Shown here piece after piece: positions 1 through 11,054 of a DNA stretch of 64,000 bases; the stretch's first letter is position 1; the number at the start of each line of letters is the position of its first letter. Source of the DNA: Silene latifolia (Eukaryota > Streptophyta > Magnoliopsida > Caryophyllales > Caryophyllaceae); contig NC_133536.1 of NCBI RefSeq assembly GCF_048544455.1, positions 37,962,652 through 38,026,651 of the forward strand, in the 5' to 3' direction. The position numbers and the translations under genes were made by a program. The notes under the pieces are model-generated. The model made no database searches, was not told the origin of the DNA, and saw nothing but the letters and a program-made list of their open reading frames with translations.

Positions 1-2840
1 TCGATGTAGATCAGTATAACTCTTTTGTCGATCCTGGGCTGCTCCCATCCTCTGTCTGATCAGCTCAATCTACTTCACCATCTCATGTACCATCTCTGCT
101 CCTAAAACCACTGCCTCAGCACTATCGTCCCAACAAATCAGACTCCTACATCTCTTCCCATATAAAGCCTCAAATGGCACCATGCCAATACTGGTGTGAT
201 AGCTGTTGTTGTAAGAAAACTCAATCAAATCTAACCTCTGTTCCCAGCTACCACCAAAATCCATAACACAAGCTTGTAGCATATCCTCTAGAGTCTTGAT
301 GGTCCTCTCCGTCTGGCCATCTGTCGCAGGATAAAATGCCGTACTCATCTTTAAGGTAGTTCCCAAAGACTCATGCAACTCTTTCAAAAACCGTGAGATG
401 AATCTCGAATCTCTATCCGACATTATATCTTTAGGCACCCTATGTAGTCGAACCACGTTCTTTCGATAAGCCATAGTTAACTGTGTCTTAGTCCATGTAT
501 CTTTCATTGGCATAAAATGAGCTGAATTGGTCAATCGATCCACTATAACCCATATCATGTTGTTTCCCTGTTGACTCTTCGGTAAACCCACGATAAAATC
601 CATAGAAATGGCCTCCCACTCCCACTCAGGTACCTCAAGAGACTGAATCTTACCTTGTGGTCGTCGCTGCTCCCCTTTCACTCTCTGACATGTCAAACAA
701 CGAGCCACAAACTCAGCTGTTTCTTTATTCATCCCAGGCCACAGGAAATCCTTCTTCAAATCTTTGTATAGCTTGTCACCACCTGGATGTACCGAGTATG
801 GTGTGCAATGAGCCTCTGTCATGATCATCTTTTTCAGCTCCTCATCATTAGGGACACACCACCTCCCATCAAATCTCATACTACCATCTGTATGTATAGA
901 GAATTTAGACACTGTCCCTTTCTCTACTCCAGCTCTCCACTCCACAATCTTGGGATCCAACGCCTGTTTACTGCGAATATCATCATAAAGGTCTGGTTGC
1001 ACTATCAAATCGCCTATAGCATCCCCTTTCTGGATCATACGTATCCCGAACTTCCCCACCTCATCTCTCAATCTCATCAAAGATATAGTTGTGCATAAAG
1101 AATTCACACTCTTCCTGCTCAAAGCATCTGCAACCACATTGGCTTTCCCTTCATGGTATATAATATCCATGTCATAATCGCCAATAAACTCCATCCACCT
1201 CCTCTGTCTCATGTTCAACTCCTTTTGAGTGAAGATGTACTTGAGACTCTTGTGATCAGAAAATACCTTAAAGGTCGCCCCATATAGATAATGTCTCCAA
1301 ATCTTAAGAGCAAACACAACTGCACCCAACTCTAGATCATGTGTAGGGTAATTCTCCTCATAAGGCTTCAATTGCCTAGAAGCATAGGCAATCATTTTCC
1401 CATTCTGCATCAACACACAACCCAACCCATTCTTTGAAGCATCCGTATACACCTCAAAGTTCTCACTCCCTTCAGGCAATGCTAAGATTGGAGCTGTGGT
1501 CAAACGCTCCTTTAATGTTTGGAACGCCGTCTTACAACTTTCATCCCAGCGAAACCTGTTCTCTTTCCTCATCAAAGTTGTCATAGGTCTAGCTATCTTG
1601 GAGAAATCCTTAACGAACCGTCGATAATACCCTGCTAAACCCAAGAAACTCCTGATCTCAGCCACATTCTTTGGTGCTTCCCACTTGGTAACCGCTTCAA
1701 TCTTTGCAGGATCTACAACTATCCCATTATTTGAAATCACATGTCCTAGAAAAGCAACTTCCTCCAACCAGAACTCACACTTCGATAACTTTGCATACAA
1801 CTGATGTTCCCTCAAGGTCTGCAACACAATCCTCAAATGCTCTTCATGCTCCTCTTTAGTCTTAGAAAAGACTAAGATATCATCTATGAAAACCACCACA
1901 AACTTATCTAAGAACTGACTCAAGACCCGGTTCATCAAATACATAAACACAGCAGGTGCATTAGATAACCCAAACGGCATCACCACATACTCATAATGAC
2001 TATACCTCGACGTGAAAGCTGTCTTTGGTATGTCCTCTTCTCTAATCTTCACCTAATGGTAACCCGACCTCAAATCAATCGTAGAAAAGACTATTGCATC
2101 ACTCAACTAATCAAACAAATCATCTATCCTTGGCAAAGGATACTTCTTCTTTACTGTCACTCTGTTCAGCTCCCTATAATCGATGCATAACCTCGAGCTC
2201 CCATATTTCTTTTTCACAAACAGAACTGGCGGTCCCCACGGTGATATACTAGGTCTAATGTATCCCCTCTCAATAAAATCATCTAGCTGCTTCCTAAGCT
2301 CTTCCAACTCCTTAGGACCCATACGGTACGGTGCCTTAGAGATTGGCCCCGTCCCCGGTTTCAGCTCAACACTGAAATCTATCTCCCTCTTCGGTGGCAA
2401 CCCCGGAATATCCTCTGGAAAGAAATCTGGAAACTCTCTCACCACTGGTATCTGCTCAACTGTCGGACTCTCCACTCTATGATCCCTCACATGGCAAAAG
2501 ATCAACGGGCACCTCTTCCTCAGATAGGACTTCAAGGTCACTGCTGCAATCAACTTAACTTTGGGTTTGACAACAAACCCACGATAAGACACACTAATCC
2601 CCTTAGGACCTCTCAAATAAACTCTCTTTTGATGGCAATCTATCTTAGCCTTGTACTTTCCAGCCAATCCATCCCGACTATCATCTCAAAACCATCTAAA
2701 GGAAACTCCAACAAGTCTATAGGCAGATCAACTTACCCAACTATCATGGACACACCTCTATACAACCTCCCACAAGATACAGACTCCCCCGAAGTTATAA
2801 AAACTTCCTCTCTTACAGACTCATACTCACTCAAACCCAA
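1..2840 (-). pseudogene. gypsy pol: protease tail, reverse transcriptase, RNase H, integrase (broken)
   Basis: Reading right to left: the end of the protease region, the reverse transcriptase ([11 protein letters not shown], then [10 protein letters not shown] and the catalytic FIDDIL), RNase H ([11 protein letters not shown], then DHKSLKYIF), the integrase HHCC zinc region ([22 protein letters not shown]) and the integrase core with SMDFIVG, SDRDSRF and DGQTERTIK. In-frame stops lie at 2733-2735 (TAA), 2107-2109, 2053-2055 and 70-72 (all TAG). A one-base frameshift lies near 2665-2670. After the stop at 70-72 the frame stays recognisable to the window edge. Most stops replace an expected Gln. 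The domain order integrase-after-RNase H is that of Ty3/gypsy. Confidence 0.92.
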
Positions 2841-4131
2841 CTATTTCACATGACTCAATGATACAAATGACTGTGACGCTTTCGAATCAAACAAAACAAA
2901 GGTATAAACACCATTAACAATAAATGTATCGGTGATAATGTGAGCATCATCCTCAGCTGCTTTCTTCTCCATCATAAACAGCTTGCCACTGGTCTTCTGC
3001 CCACCTCCCTGGACAGTACTAGCTGAGGTAGTCGGTTTAGCACCAGACCCCTGGTTGTTGTTGGTGTTTGTAGCCGGTTTATGATAAGAATTACCGCCAT
3101 TACGGTTAGCCCCACTGTTATTTCTCTTACCTCCCCTATTGTTCCATGACCCAGTCGGCCTATTACTAGCATAGCTCAGTGTAGGACCCTGTGAGAAACT
3201 CCCCTGTGACGGTCTCTGGAAACCCCCACTCACCGCACTGGTGCACTCATGTCTCTTGTGGCCCACACCGCCGTAGTTGTAGTAGGTCATACCCCAGCTA
3301 CCACCACTACTACCACGGCCACGCCCGTATGAAGCCCCAGCACTAAACCCTGAGCCCGAAGAATATGCTCTCACCTGATTATGATTACTCTTCTTATAGC
3401 TGGACTGACCACCCCCTTCACTCTCAGCTTTCCTCTTCTCAGAACCCCTCCCCTTGGTCATCTCAACCAACCTCTCAGCCCTCCCAGCTCGCTCATAGAC
3501 TTCCTTAACATCTGTTTGGACTCCCATCGGTAGCTTCTCCATAATCTTGGGGGTCAACCCCTTCTCAAACCTCAAGGCTAAGTTCTCTTCACTCAACCCC
3601 ATATCCTCAGCATATCTGGACTTCTCATTAAACTTAAGGTAGTACTCAGCTACCTTCATATCAGATATCGTAAAATCATCGAATTCCTCTCTCAACCTAC
3701 TCCTCATATGTTCCGGCACAAACTCACGTCTCATAGCTCTCCTGAACTCATCCCAAGGTATTGCAGGTAGCCCCTGCTTCATATACATCTCCCTAGCACC
3801 CACCTTAACCTTATCCCACCACTCACCGGCCGCTTCCCTCAAGTAGAACGCAGCTTGTTCTACTTTCAACTCCTCTGGACAATGAACCAACTCAAGAATG
3901 TTCTCCATCTCTCTATGCCAATTATCCAGCAGAATTGGCGCCCCGGTTCCCTTATACTCTTTAGGACTGAACCTAGCTATGTGAATGTTGATCTTGGAGT
4001 GATCAACATCCTTATCCTTCCCTACTCTTTTCAAAACTTCTGTAAGAGCATCTTGATGCTCCAACATCTTCACTATGTCATCAACCGTCATACTCTCAGC
4101 TCTAGCATACAAGGCGGTTTTTTTGTGGCAT
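2841..4131 (-). pseudogene. gypsy gag and start of protease (broken)
   Basis: Open from about 4112 to a TAG at 2841-2843. The retrotransposon capsid domain is recognisable (the NWHREMENILELVHCPEE and WWDKVKVGARE stretches), followed by a Ser/Gly/Asn-rich linker. The nucleocapsid zinc knuckle is degraded: the first two Cys of the usual CCHC are Tyr (YYNYGGVGHKRHEC). The protease active-site region is also altered, reading FDSKASQSF where the family has D-S/T-G-A. The likely original ATG is at 4129-4131. It is out of frame with the body because of a T-run (4118-4124, A-run in the sense strand), which looks like a homopolymer indel. The first in-frame ATG is at 4089-4091. The region is decayed and non-functional. 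Confidence 0.88.
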
Positions 4132-4212
4132 CTTGTAACTATATAAGAGAAAGGTAAACATAAACACTCATACCATAACCCAAAACATGCATACGACCTG
4201 TATATAACCTAC

Positions 4213-4514
4213 TCGATCGAGCCCCCACACCTACACGATCGAGTTGAGGTCACCAGATTGAGTTGCCCCACCTACTCGATTGAGTACCTCGACTCCAGAA
4301 CCTGATCAGAAGACTCCCAAAAACACACTCGATCGAGCTGACTATCCACTCGATCGAGCTGACCTCACTCGATCGAGTGCCCCTACCAACTGGATCGAGC
4401 GCCCAAAAACCTGCTTTTGCCCAGAAAACATAAAACCACCTACTCGATCGAGTCAGGCCCACTCGATCGAGCCTCTCACCTACTCGGTCGAGTGCCCCCC
4501 ACTCGATCGAGTCA
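4213..4514. repeat. Cluster of about 11 ACTCGATCGAGT-type palindromes in gypsy leader
   Basis: Between the gag start and the primer binding site there are about eleven 12-bp near-palindromes of the form ACTCGATCGAGT, 17-50 bp apart, some with one or two changes (for example ACTCGATTGAGT and ACTCGGTCGAGT). They lie in the transcribed leader of the minus-strand gypsy element. Related motifs recur in its LTR and in other LTRs of this window. Function unknown. Confidence 0.9.
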
Positions 4515-4995
4515 TGCAGACTCGTATAACTACCCGCATGCTTATCTTTCCCTCCTAACTTTTATACGCAACTTTTATACTACCAACATAATAACAACGA
4601 CAATTCATATGTATATATGCAGCTCTTTATATATTCAACATAATAACTATGTCTCATATTACTAATATGCCACTTTATAAAACAAACAACATGTCTTCAT
4701 TCATCCAACATACAAATCACATATCTATCAACTTTCATTCCATACCTCATATCCTCCACATTCACACATCCACCGATTCACACCACATGTTACTATATAA
4801 ATACACAAACAAGAAGATAACACATACGATCCCGACACGTACCCCATGTGACCGGTTTAAAATTGTAGGGCAAGTCTGCGACTTTAGGACGTCTCCTAAG
4901 CCTTTGCATTAGCTCCTACAACTTCTACCCCGGGTTCATTTTAATTTGACTCCCTATGTTCATTAGGTTCATTGGTTACAGGTTTCAGGATCGTC

Positions 4996-5007
4996 GCTCT
5001 GATACCA
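4996..5007 (-). other. Primer binding site (initiator Met tRNA type)
   Basis: The minus strand reads TGGTATCAGAGC, the usual plant LTR-retrotransposon primer site complementary to the 3' end of initiator methionine tRNA. It lies three bases inside the LTR edge at 5011, which fixes both the orientation and the LTR boundary. Confidence 0.93.
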
Positions 5008-5010
5008 CTT

Positions 5011-6403
5011 TGTGACATCCCCATACTCCAAGTACCTTACCAGGACCACTTAGGTATAAGAACGTCACCATCTCGGTTACCCGAGGCAGTGATAATCATA
5101 GGACAATAACAAAACATACTTTAAAGGTAAAAACGGTTAAAGTGATTACATGTTGAAAACTCAAAGCTGTTAACTGAAATACATCAATTCCAAAACTGTC
5201 CACTAACAAAACTGACATAACTGAAAGACATCGTCTGACACAGCGGAAAACTCTTTTAACTTCCCAGTGATGACTCATCCCAGCTATCCCATATGCATCA
5301 TATCAAACCTGCTCAATAACTTCTCACCATCCCCGAATGGATCACCACAGTTTTACAAAACAAACAACGGGGTCAGTACTAATTACACGATACAAACAAA
5401 TATGAAGCAAATGCCAAACAGTTCAATCAACACATCAATCCCATGTCTCCATCATCAATCTCCACACAACTGTCCTGCCAGAGTACCCATCGCAACAGGT
5501 ACTCCACACCGCCAGTGGAGGACCGCAGCCGTACCCACCAAATCTCCGCTCATCAACCACTGAGCGAATAACCCAAGTTTCCTTAATGTGCACATCCCTC
5601 ATGTGGAGGGTTCCACAGGAGGCGAACCAAGGGCGTGAAGCCACTCCCGCAAGTGACTCCACTCAGCCAAGGACGCGCCCCGAATATCACAGACAGTTAT
5701 ACAACAACAATCAACAATATAAACCAACAACCGTCACAATCACCAGCAATATAATTAATCAATAACCACAATACAACCACCACACACCTCATATAATTAA
5801 TACCGAGTAGGGAAACCCTACCTGGAAACCAATCACGAAATCAGACGATCTAAGCAGCTTCTCAGAATCTCTCCTCAACAAAGCATCTTCCTATACATAC
5901 ATACATATAATTACTACCTTAACCACATAATCACAAAAACCCCCAAATCCCCAAATTAGGGTTTGATCAACATTAACCAAATGCTATAAAAATGATATGT
6001 AAAACTTAACCACGACGCAAGGATCACAACGGTATAAATAACAATGAAAACCGACACCTCTAGCTCCGGGATTTGCTAATAATGCGATGAGATGAAGCAA
6101 CGTAACTTAGATCTTCTCCTTTTTGTGTTTTTAGGTTTGTAAAAGTGTTTTAGGAAAAAGATGACAAAACATTATATATTAATCCGCATTATTAACAAAC
6201 CCGTCGTAAATCACCCGATAACTGACTTACTCGATCGAGTAAGTAACTTACTCGATCGAGTGACCCTTACTCGATCGAGTGCCATGCTTACTCAATCGAG
6301 TAGCCTACAGGCAGACTACTGTTTTGAGTAAAGTCCAACTTACTCGACAGAGTAAGCCCCACTCGATAGAGTACCCTAAGACTTATAAAACCGTAGTATT
6401 ACA
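5011..6403 (-). repeat. 5' LTR of the minus-strand gypsy element
   Basis: In the sense orientation this 1,393-bp LTR begins TGTAATACTACGG and ends GGGGATGTCACA, giving TG...CA ends. Near the sense start (U3) it holds ACTCGATCGAGT-type palindromes at 6229-6240, 6250-6261, 6269-6280, 6290-6301 and weaker ones at about 6342 and 6361. The partner LTR is outside the window, so no age or target duplication can be read. The bases just outside are GGTGG at 6404-6408. Confidence 0.88.
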
Positions 6404-6529
6404 GGTGGAATTAGTGTCGAAAACGGGGGAAGAGCGTTGAGTGGTGTTGGACGGTGAAGTGTTATGTGTACATGTTTTACAGGTTGGGTTTGATCTTCAG
6501 GGATGAAGATCTTTTTAAGGAGGGAATAC
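6404..6529 (+). mobile_element. 3' internal stub of a plus-strand gypsy element with polypurine tract
   Basis: This 126-bp stretch ends in AAGGAGGGAATAC directly before an LTR that starts TGTAATACC, the expected polypurine tract/3' LTR junction. The rest of the internal region is missing here because the minus-strand gypsy LTR starts at 6403. The simplest reading is that the minus-strand element inserted into this one close to its 3' LTR. Confidence 0.75.
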
Positions 6530-7823
6530 TGTAATACCACATGTTTTTTATCATGGGGAACTCGGTCGAGTAGGGCTTACTCGGCCGAGTAGGCTGTCGG
6601 GTGTGCTGAGGTTGAGTTCTGGAACGTCAGAACTCGATCGAGTATGTTGGTACTCGGTCGCGTTGGGCTTATTCGATGGACTACATTGTGTTCTCGGTCG
6701 AGTAACCGGTCTGACAGGATTATATCCACGGTTTTGATTAAAATAATCGGAGAAGTATATAAAGACGTCTTAACAGTTTCTTAATCATTCTTTTAAAACT
6801 TAAACTACGTACAACTTCTCCAATTGTTCTAATCACTGCTATGACTAGATTCAAGGGTTTTAGATCTTTCATTGGTGTCGATTTCATCGATAAGCATCGT
6901 ACTTTTGTCTTTATGGTCATATTGTTGTTGTTGTTAAACCCTAACCAGATTTATTGGGGGTTTAGGGTAGATTTTGATTGTATGATGTGTGTATAGGTGA
7001 CGAGTTCGTAGAGGAGCCTTTCTGATTTGTTACTGTGATTGATTTGGATTACGGATAAGGTAGGGTTTCCCTACTCAGTTGCCTGCATAATTTAATTGAT
7101 TGTTTATGATTGACTGTAGGCATGTGATTGTTGATTGGAGTTGTTGGAGGAGATAGTGGTTGTTGTGGTTGTGATTGTGATGAGCCATATCGAGGGTCTC
7201 ATTCTCATGTTCGGCTCTTGTGTCTCTCGTTACAAGGGGGATGTGCACATTAATGATCCGGGTTCGCTCGTTGCGATGAGCGGGGATTTGGTGGGCAAGA
7301 TTACGGTCTCCCACTGACGGTGTGGGTTACCTGTTGCAATAGATAACCTGGCAGCACTACACACTTTAGTGTGTAGTCAGTGATTAGTATTTGTTGGTGT
7401 TGGAGATCGACTGGTGTTGGAGATCGACTGATTGTGTTGTTGTATTTGTTTCCGTTGTGTATATTGATTTGGTTATACAGTTGACTGACCCCGTTTTATG
7501 TTTATAAAACTGTGGTGATCCATTCGGAGATGGTGAGCAGTTGACTAACAGGTGATAGATGTTATGATAGCTCGCAGGACACGGACGGGCGGCATCATCA
7601 CTGTTGTGTCGATTAGTGGTAGCTGAGTTTAGCTTTATGACTCTTGGTTTTGGTTGTTTGGTTTTGGAGTTTAAAGACTTGTAATCTTTTCTTTACACTT
7701 GTTTTAAAAAGTTGTTTCATTATGGTTTCTATGATGCATACTACCTCGGGTAACCGAGATGGTAGCACCCTTATATGTTAAGGTGGTCTTGGGTAAGGCA
7801 CTTTGGTATATGGGGGTGTTACA
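6530..7823 (+). repeat. 3' LTR of plus-strand gypsy element
   Basis: A 1,294-bp LTR with TG...CA ends (TGTAATACCACATG to GGGGGTGTTACA), preceded by a polypurine tract. It resembles the opposite-strand LTR at 5011-6403 in ends and central region, so it belongs to the same broad family but a different subfamily. Near its start it carries ACTCGGTCGAGT, ACTCGGCCGAGT and ACTCGATCGAGT palindromes at about 6561, 6580 and 6631. No gene is present; the open frames inside it are chance. Confidence 0.85.
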
Positions 7824-8829
7824 ATATTATATCTACAAATGGCCATACTTTCCAAACAATAAATATCTCTATTCCATTTTAAACGGATATAATATATTTT
7901 TTAATTTGCATAGACATATTAATAAAATATACAGATTTTGTCATAAATAAAATTGAACTAATATACATATGATGTGATAAAATATTTTATTGTTATTATT
8001 TTCAAAACTAAACATGATGGCTACGTACAGTTATTTAGCAAACATTTTCATTCTAAATAATTCTACAATTCTTTCTTTTGATACAAACTTATGTAGTATT
8101 CACGGATATTTTTACTTCTAAAATGAAAAAACTTACGAATTATATATTTTTTCTTCTACTTTAACTTAATATATTTATCCCTTCTCCATACTATGCGAAA
8201 TATAAATTTTGGTTAATTTTGTTATTTAACAAACATGGAGTACATAAGTATAATTATTATAACGCATATCTTATCTGATTGTATTACTAATATCATTACT
8301 TCACGCTTATATTAAATCTTTAGTGGATATAATGGCATTAACTACAATATTTTTTTGAAATAAAGTGAACAAAATAGTTTCAGTAAATTAGAAAATTTTA
8401 TTAGGAGTAAAAACTGTTGAACCTTCTTTATTCTACCTCTTATCATAATTTTCCTTCAAGTTATAATGTTATCCACATATTGTAATTGGATTTCTACCTC
8501 TAAATATAAAAATTACTAACAGTAAATTTTATAGTTAAATTTCAAATAAAGTTAGACCAATGATGTAATTGTTAAATTCTCTAATATTTTTATTTAAAAA
8601 ACCGCGCATTCGCGCGGTATCTATCCTAATTCTAAATTAATCATATTGGCACAAGATGAGAAATTAGGCAATTTACTACCGTCCCCTAACTCCTTTACTA
8701 CAATACTCATCCATTCACAATTCACCCCAGAGATTTAGCCTACTATGTCAACCCAAGTTATTTCCTAATTTTATGTTTCTTTCTTTCTGTAATTTCTAAT
8801 TTAGTATTGGTTATTATGTCTCGCATCCC
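7824..8829. other. AT-rich noncoding DNA with a Helitron-like 3' end
   Basis: No gene is visible. At 8601-8618 there is a GC-rich hairpin (ACCGCGCATT/CGCGCGGT) in otherwise AT-rich DNA, followed within 12 bases by CTAAT. This looks like an eroded Helitron 3' terminus (hairpin followed by CTRR). Its 5' end was not identified. Confidence 0.5.
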
Positions 8830-9141
8830 TCTTATACTAAAAGAATAAGAGTTCTCCAAAAAAAATTTCGCCTAAATGAATTTGCCTCTAAATGAGCTTT
8901 TATAATATCATATCTGTAATTGAGCTTTTATTACACCATATCTGTTATTGGGCTTTAATTATATTATATTTACATCTGGATTATACTGAGCTTTTTCTTT
9001 TCCACCGATTAATACAAAACATTAATAATAATAAATTTACAATTAAATTTTAAATTGAGTTAAATATATCAGTTTTATAATTATTATTTTCTTTAATATT
9101 CCTATCTAAAAAACCACGCATTCGCGCAAGATCTATACTAG
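8830..9141 (+). mobile_element. Short non-autonomous Helitron-like element
   Basis: Begins TCTTATACTAAAAGAATAAGAG, like many plant Helitron 5' ends (TC start), and ends ACTAG followed by T at 9138-9142. A degenerate hairpin (CACGCATTCGCGCAAG) sits about 7 bases before the end. At 312 bp it has no coding capacity. Helitrons make no target duplication, so the call rests on end structure only. Confidence 0.5.
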
Positions 9142-10118
9142 TATAAAATAAAGTGTACTCAAATATGATTAAAAGGTGTAGGGATTGAGTTCACTAGGTC
9201 AATTATCCGCGGATGTAATTTAGCCAATTATAAGGTCCATCGAATTATCTAAGGTCACAAGATCGGTCGATTCAAGTATCTAGCTTAATATATCTGTTTA
9301 TTGCAACCTATATTAGTCTTAACCCTGTCGGAGAAAATCCTAATTCTCTACACTATTTAACAACTTTGGTCTAAATTGATTAATTAGAAAAATTACAACA
9401 ACCAGATGATAATTCATATGATATTGCTAACAAATAAACAATTAATCTTCTTCTAATCAACCTAGATACCCTTTCACCCTAGATAGGAGGATTACCAACT
9501 CATACTAACAATATTAACAACAGTGATATGAATAAAAGACATAATTAAAAGTATGAAAAGATGAACAAAAGAAATAATTATAAAACTAGAACTTGAATGG
9601 TTAATAACTGTGGAAAGATTAACAATTAATGTAATTCAAGGAGTAGATATGAGAACAATGAACTATGCCGAATAAAAATTAAGGGTTTAAGAGTTCTAAT
9701 GATAAATAAAGCGTACCCTAATAATAAAACACGAGTTTGTATTTATATTACAAGTTAAACGAGTTTTAGGTAAGATCCGGAAAAAGCTTTTAGCATGCTG
9801 AGCACTCAATCGAGTACATCACACTTGATCGAGTACACACTCACTCGATCGAGTACAAGCCAACTAGATCTAGTATCTTCACTTCTCAGCACTTTCTTGT
9901 GTAGTCTTCTTCACTTTTCTTCATCCACTCTTCTAGGTTTCCATGCCATACGTCGTGTATCCCGTCATGCCAACTCTGCGGTGCTCCAAAAATGCATCAA
10001 TCCTGCATTAAATACCAAATAACAGAAGTATCGAAATTCTAATATAAATGGCATATAAATGATTTAATTTAGCACGACAACCGCATCAAAAACAACTAAA
10101 GGGAGGCATAAAAATGTA
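9142..10118. other. Noncoding DNA with four ACTCGATCGAGT-like palindromes
   Basis: No convincing gene. Palindromes at 9804-9815 (ACTCAATCGAGT), 9823-9834, 9843-9854 (perfect) and 9863-9874 (ACTAGATCTAGT) tie this stretch to the gypsy LTR family seen at 4.2-6.7 kb. It is probably retrotransposon-derived, but no LTR edges were found. Confidence 0.45.
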
Positions 10119-10314
10119 CTCCCTCTTATTTACTCATTCCTTCCCCTTTCATTTAGCACAAGAAATAAGAAAATGATTTTGGACCACACAAAACCCTCTA
10201 CCCCACATACAATTGAATTTGAACCACACAAAACCTTCCAAAAAAGGAAAAAGGGAAGAAAATCCGACTATCACGAAAACGGAAAGAGGGAAGAAATGAA
10301 TGAATAGGAGGAAG
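10119..10314. mobile_element. Stowaway-type MITE, copy 1
   Basis: A 196-bp element with terminal inverted repeats CTCCCTCTTATTTACTCATTC / GAATGAATAGGAGGAAG, flanked by TA at 10117-10118 and 10315-10316. TA target duplications and CTCCCTC ends are typical of Stowaway (Tc1/mariner) MITEs. The interior shares GGACCACACAAAA with copy 2 nearby. Confidence 0.85.
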
Positions 10315-10377
10315 TATATAAATATGACTCATTAGTGAAAAAATAATATTTTACGTTTTATTTATTTATCTTTTATA

Positions 10378-10575
10378 CTCCCTCTTATTCACTATATTCT
10401 TCCCTTTTCCTTTTTGCATAAGAAATAAGAAAGTGAATTTGGACCACACAAAACACACTACCCCATATGCCATCATAATTTGGACCACACAAATTAACCC
10501 AAAAAAGGAAATAGGGAAGAAAATCCGAATAATCCGAATAAGAAAATAGGGAAGAATATAGTGAATAGGAGGGAG
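10378..10575. mobile_element. Stowaway-type MITE, copy 2
   Basis: A 198-bp element flanked by TA at 10376-10377 and 10576-10577. The terminal inverted repeats are about 27 bp with a single mismatch (left CTCCCTCTTATTCACTATAT, right complement CTCCCTCCTATTCACTATAT). It is closely related to the copy 60 bp to its left. Confidence 0.9.
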
Positions 10576-11054
10576 TATGTTGTTAGCCACGAGATTTACT
10601 TTTTTTGTCATGGGAATAATTTTTTTTGCCATGAGAGTTATTAGTCACGGGATCACCGTGGCTAGAATTTCAATTCTAATCATATTCTTATTTTTCCCAT
10701 ATCTATCTTATTCTCATGGCCACTTACGCCACGAAAGGTATTTTGGTGGCAAATTACTTTAGCAACGAAAATTTAGCACTTGTGTAACAATTGGGAATTT
10801 AAGGAAGGATAGTGAGCATGGTATGGTATGATGAGCACAAAAGAGTGCATAGGGATGGTAAGGAGGATATGAGTGTCACATATGGATGAGCATTATGTTG
10901 ACATGATGAGAGTGACGATAGTAGCATGAACTTGGATGGACCTTTGAGGAGATTGTATGAAAGCATGATGATAGAGGGAGTACGAGGAGTGTTTTGTTAA
11001 AGGAGAGAGTTGAGGCGAACTTTGGGGACTAAGTTCATTTTAAGGGGCGAAGAT
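10576..11054 (+). mobile_element. 3' internal remnant of a gypsy element with polypurine tract
   Basis: No intact coding frame. The right end reads GGGGACTAAGTTCATTTTAAGGGGCGAAGA and then TGTAATACCC, the usual 3' end of Del/Tekay-like elements with a polypurine tract at 11042-11053. The left limit is not resolved. Confidence 0.6.

Larger units (their letters stand above)
1..6403 (-). mobile_element. Ty3/gypsy LTR retrotransposon, Del/Tekay-like, left part cut by window edge
   Basis: On the minus strand the order is 5' LTR (5011-6403), primer binding site, long leader with palindromes, gag, protease, reverse transcriptase, RNase H and integrase. The integrase C-terminus, any chromodomain and the 3' LTR lie beyond position 1. 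The integrase zinc region and the reverse transcriptase motifs resemble the Del/Tekay group of chromoviruses; this lineage call rests on remembered family sequences. The coding region carries several stops and at least one frameshift, so this copy cannot make its proteins. Its right end abuts a plus-strand gypsy 3' end, which suggests nested insertion. Confidence 0.9.

Noticed and set aside
4213-4514. Possible CRISPR-like array of regularly spaced palindromes
   Set aside because: Plant nuclear DNA; spacing is irregular, units vary, no cas genes; it lies in a retrotransposon leader.
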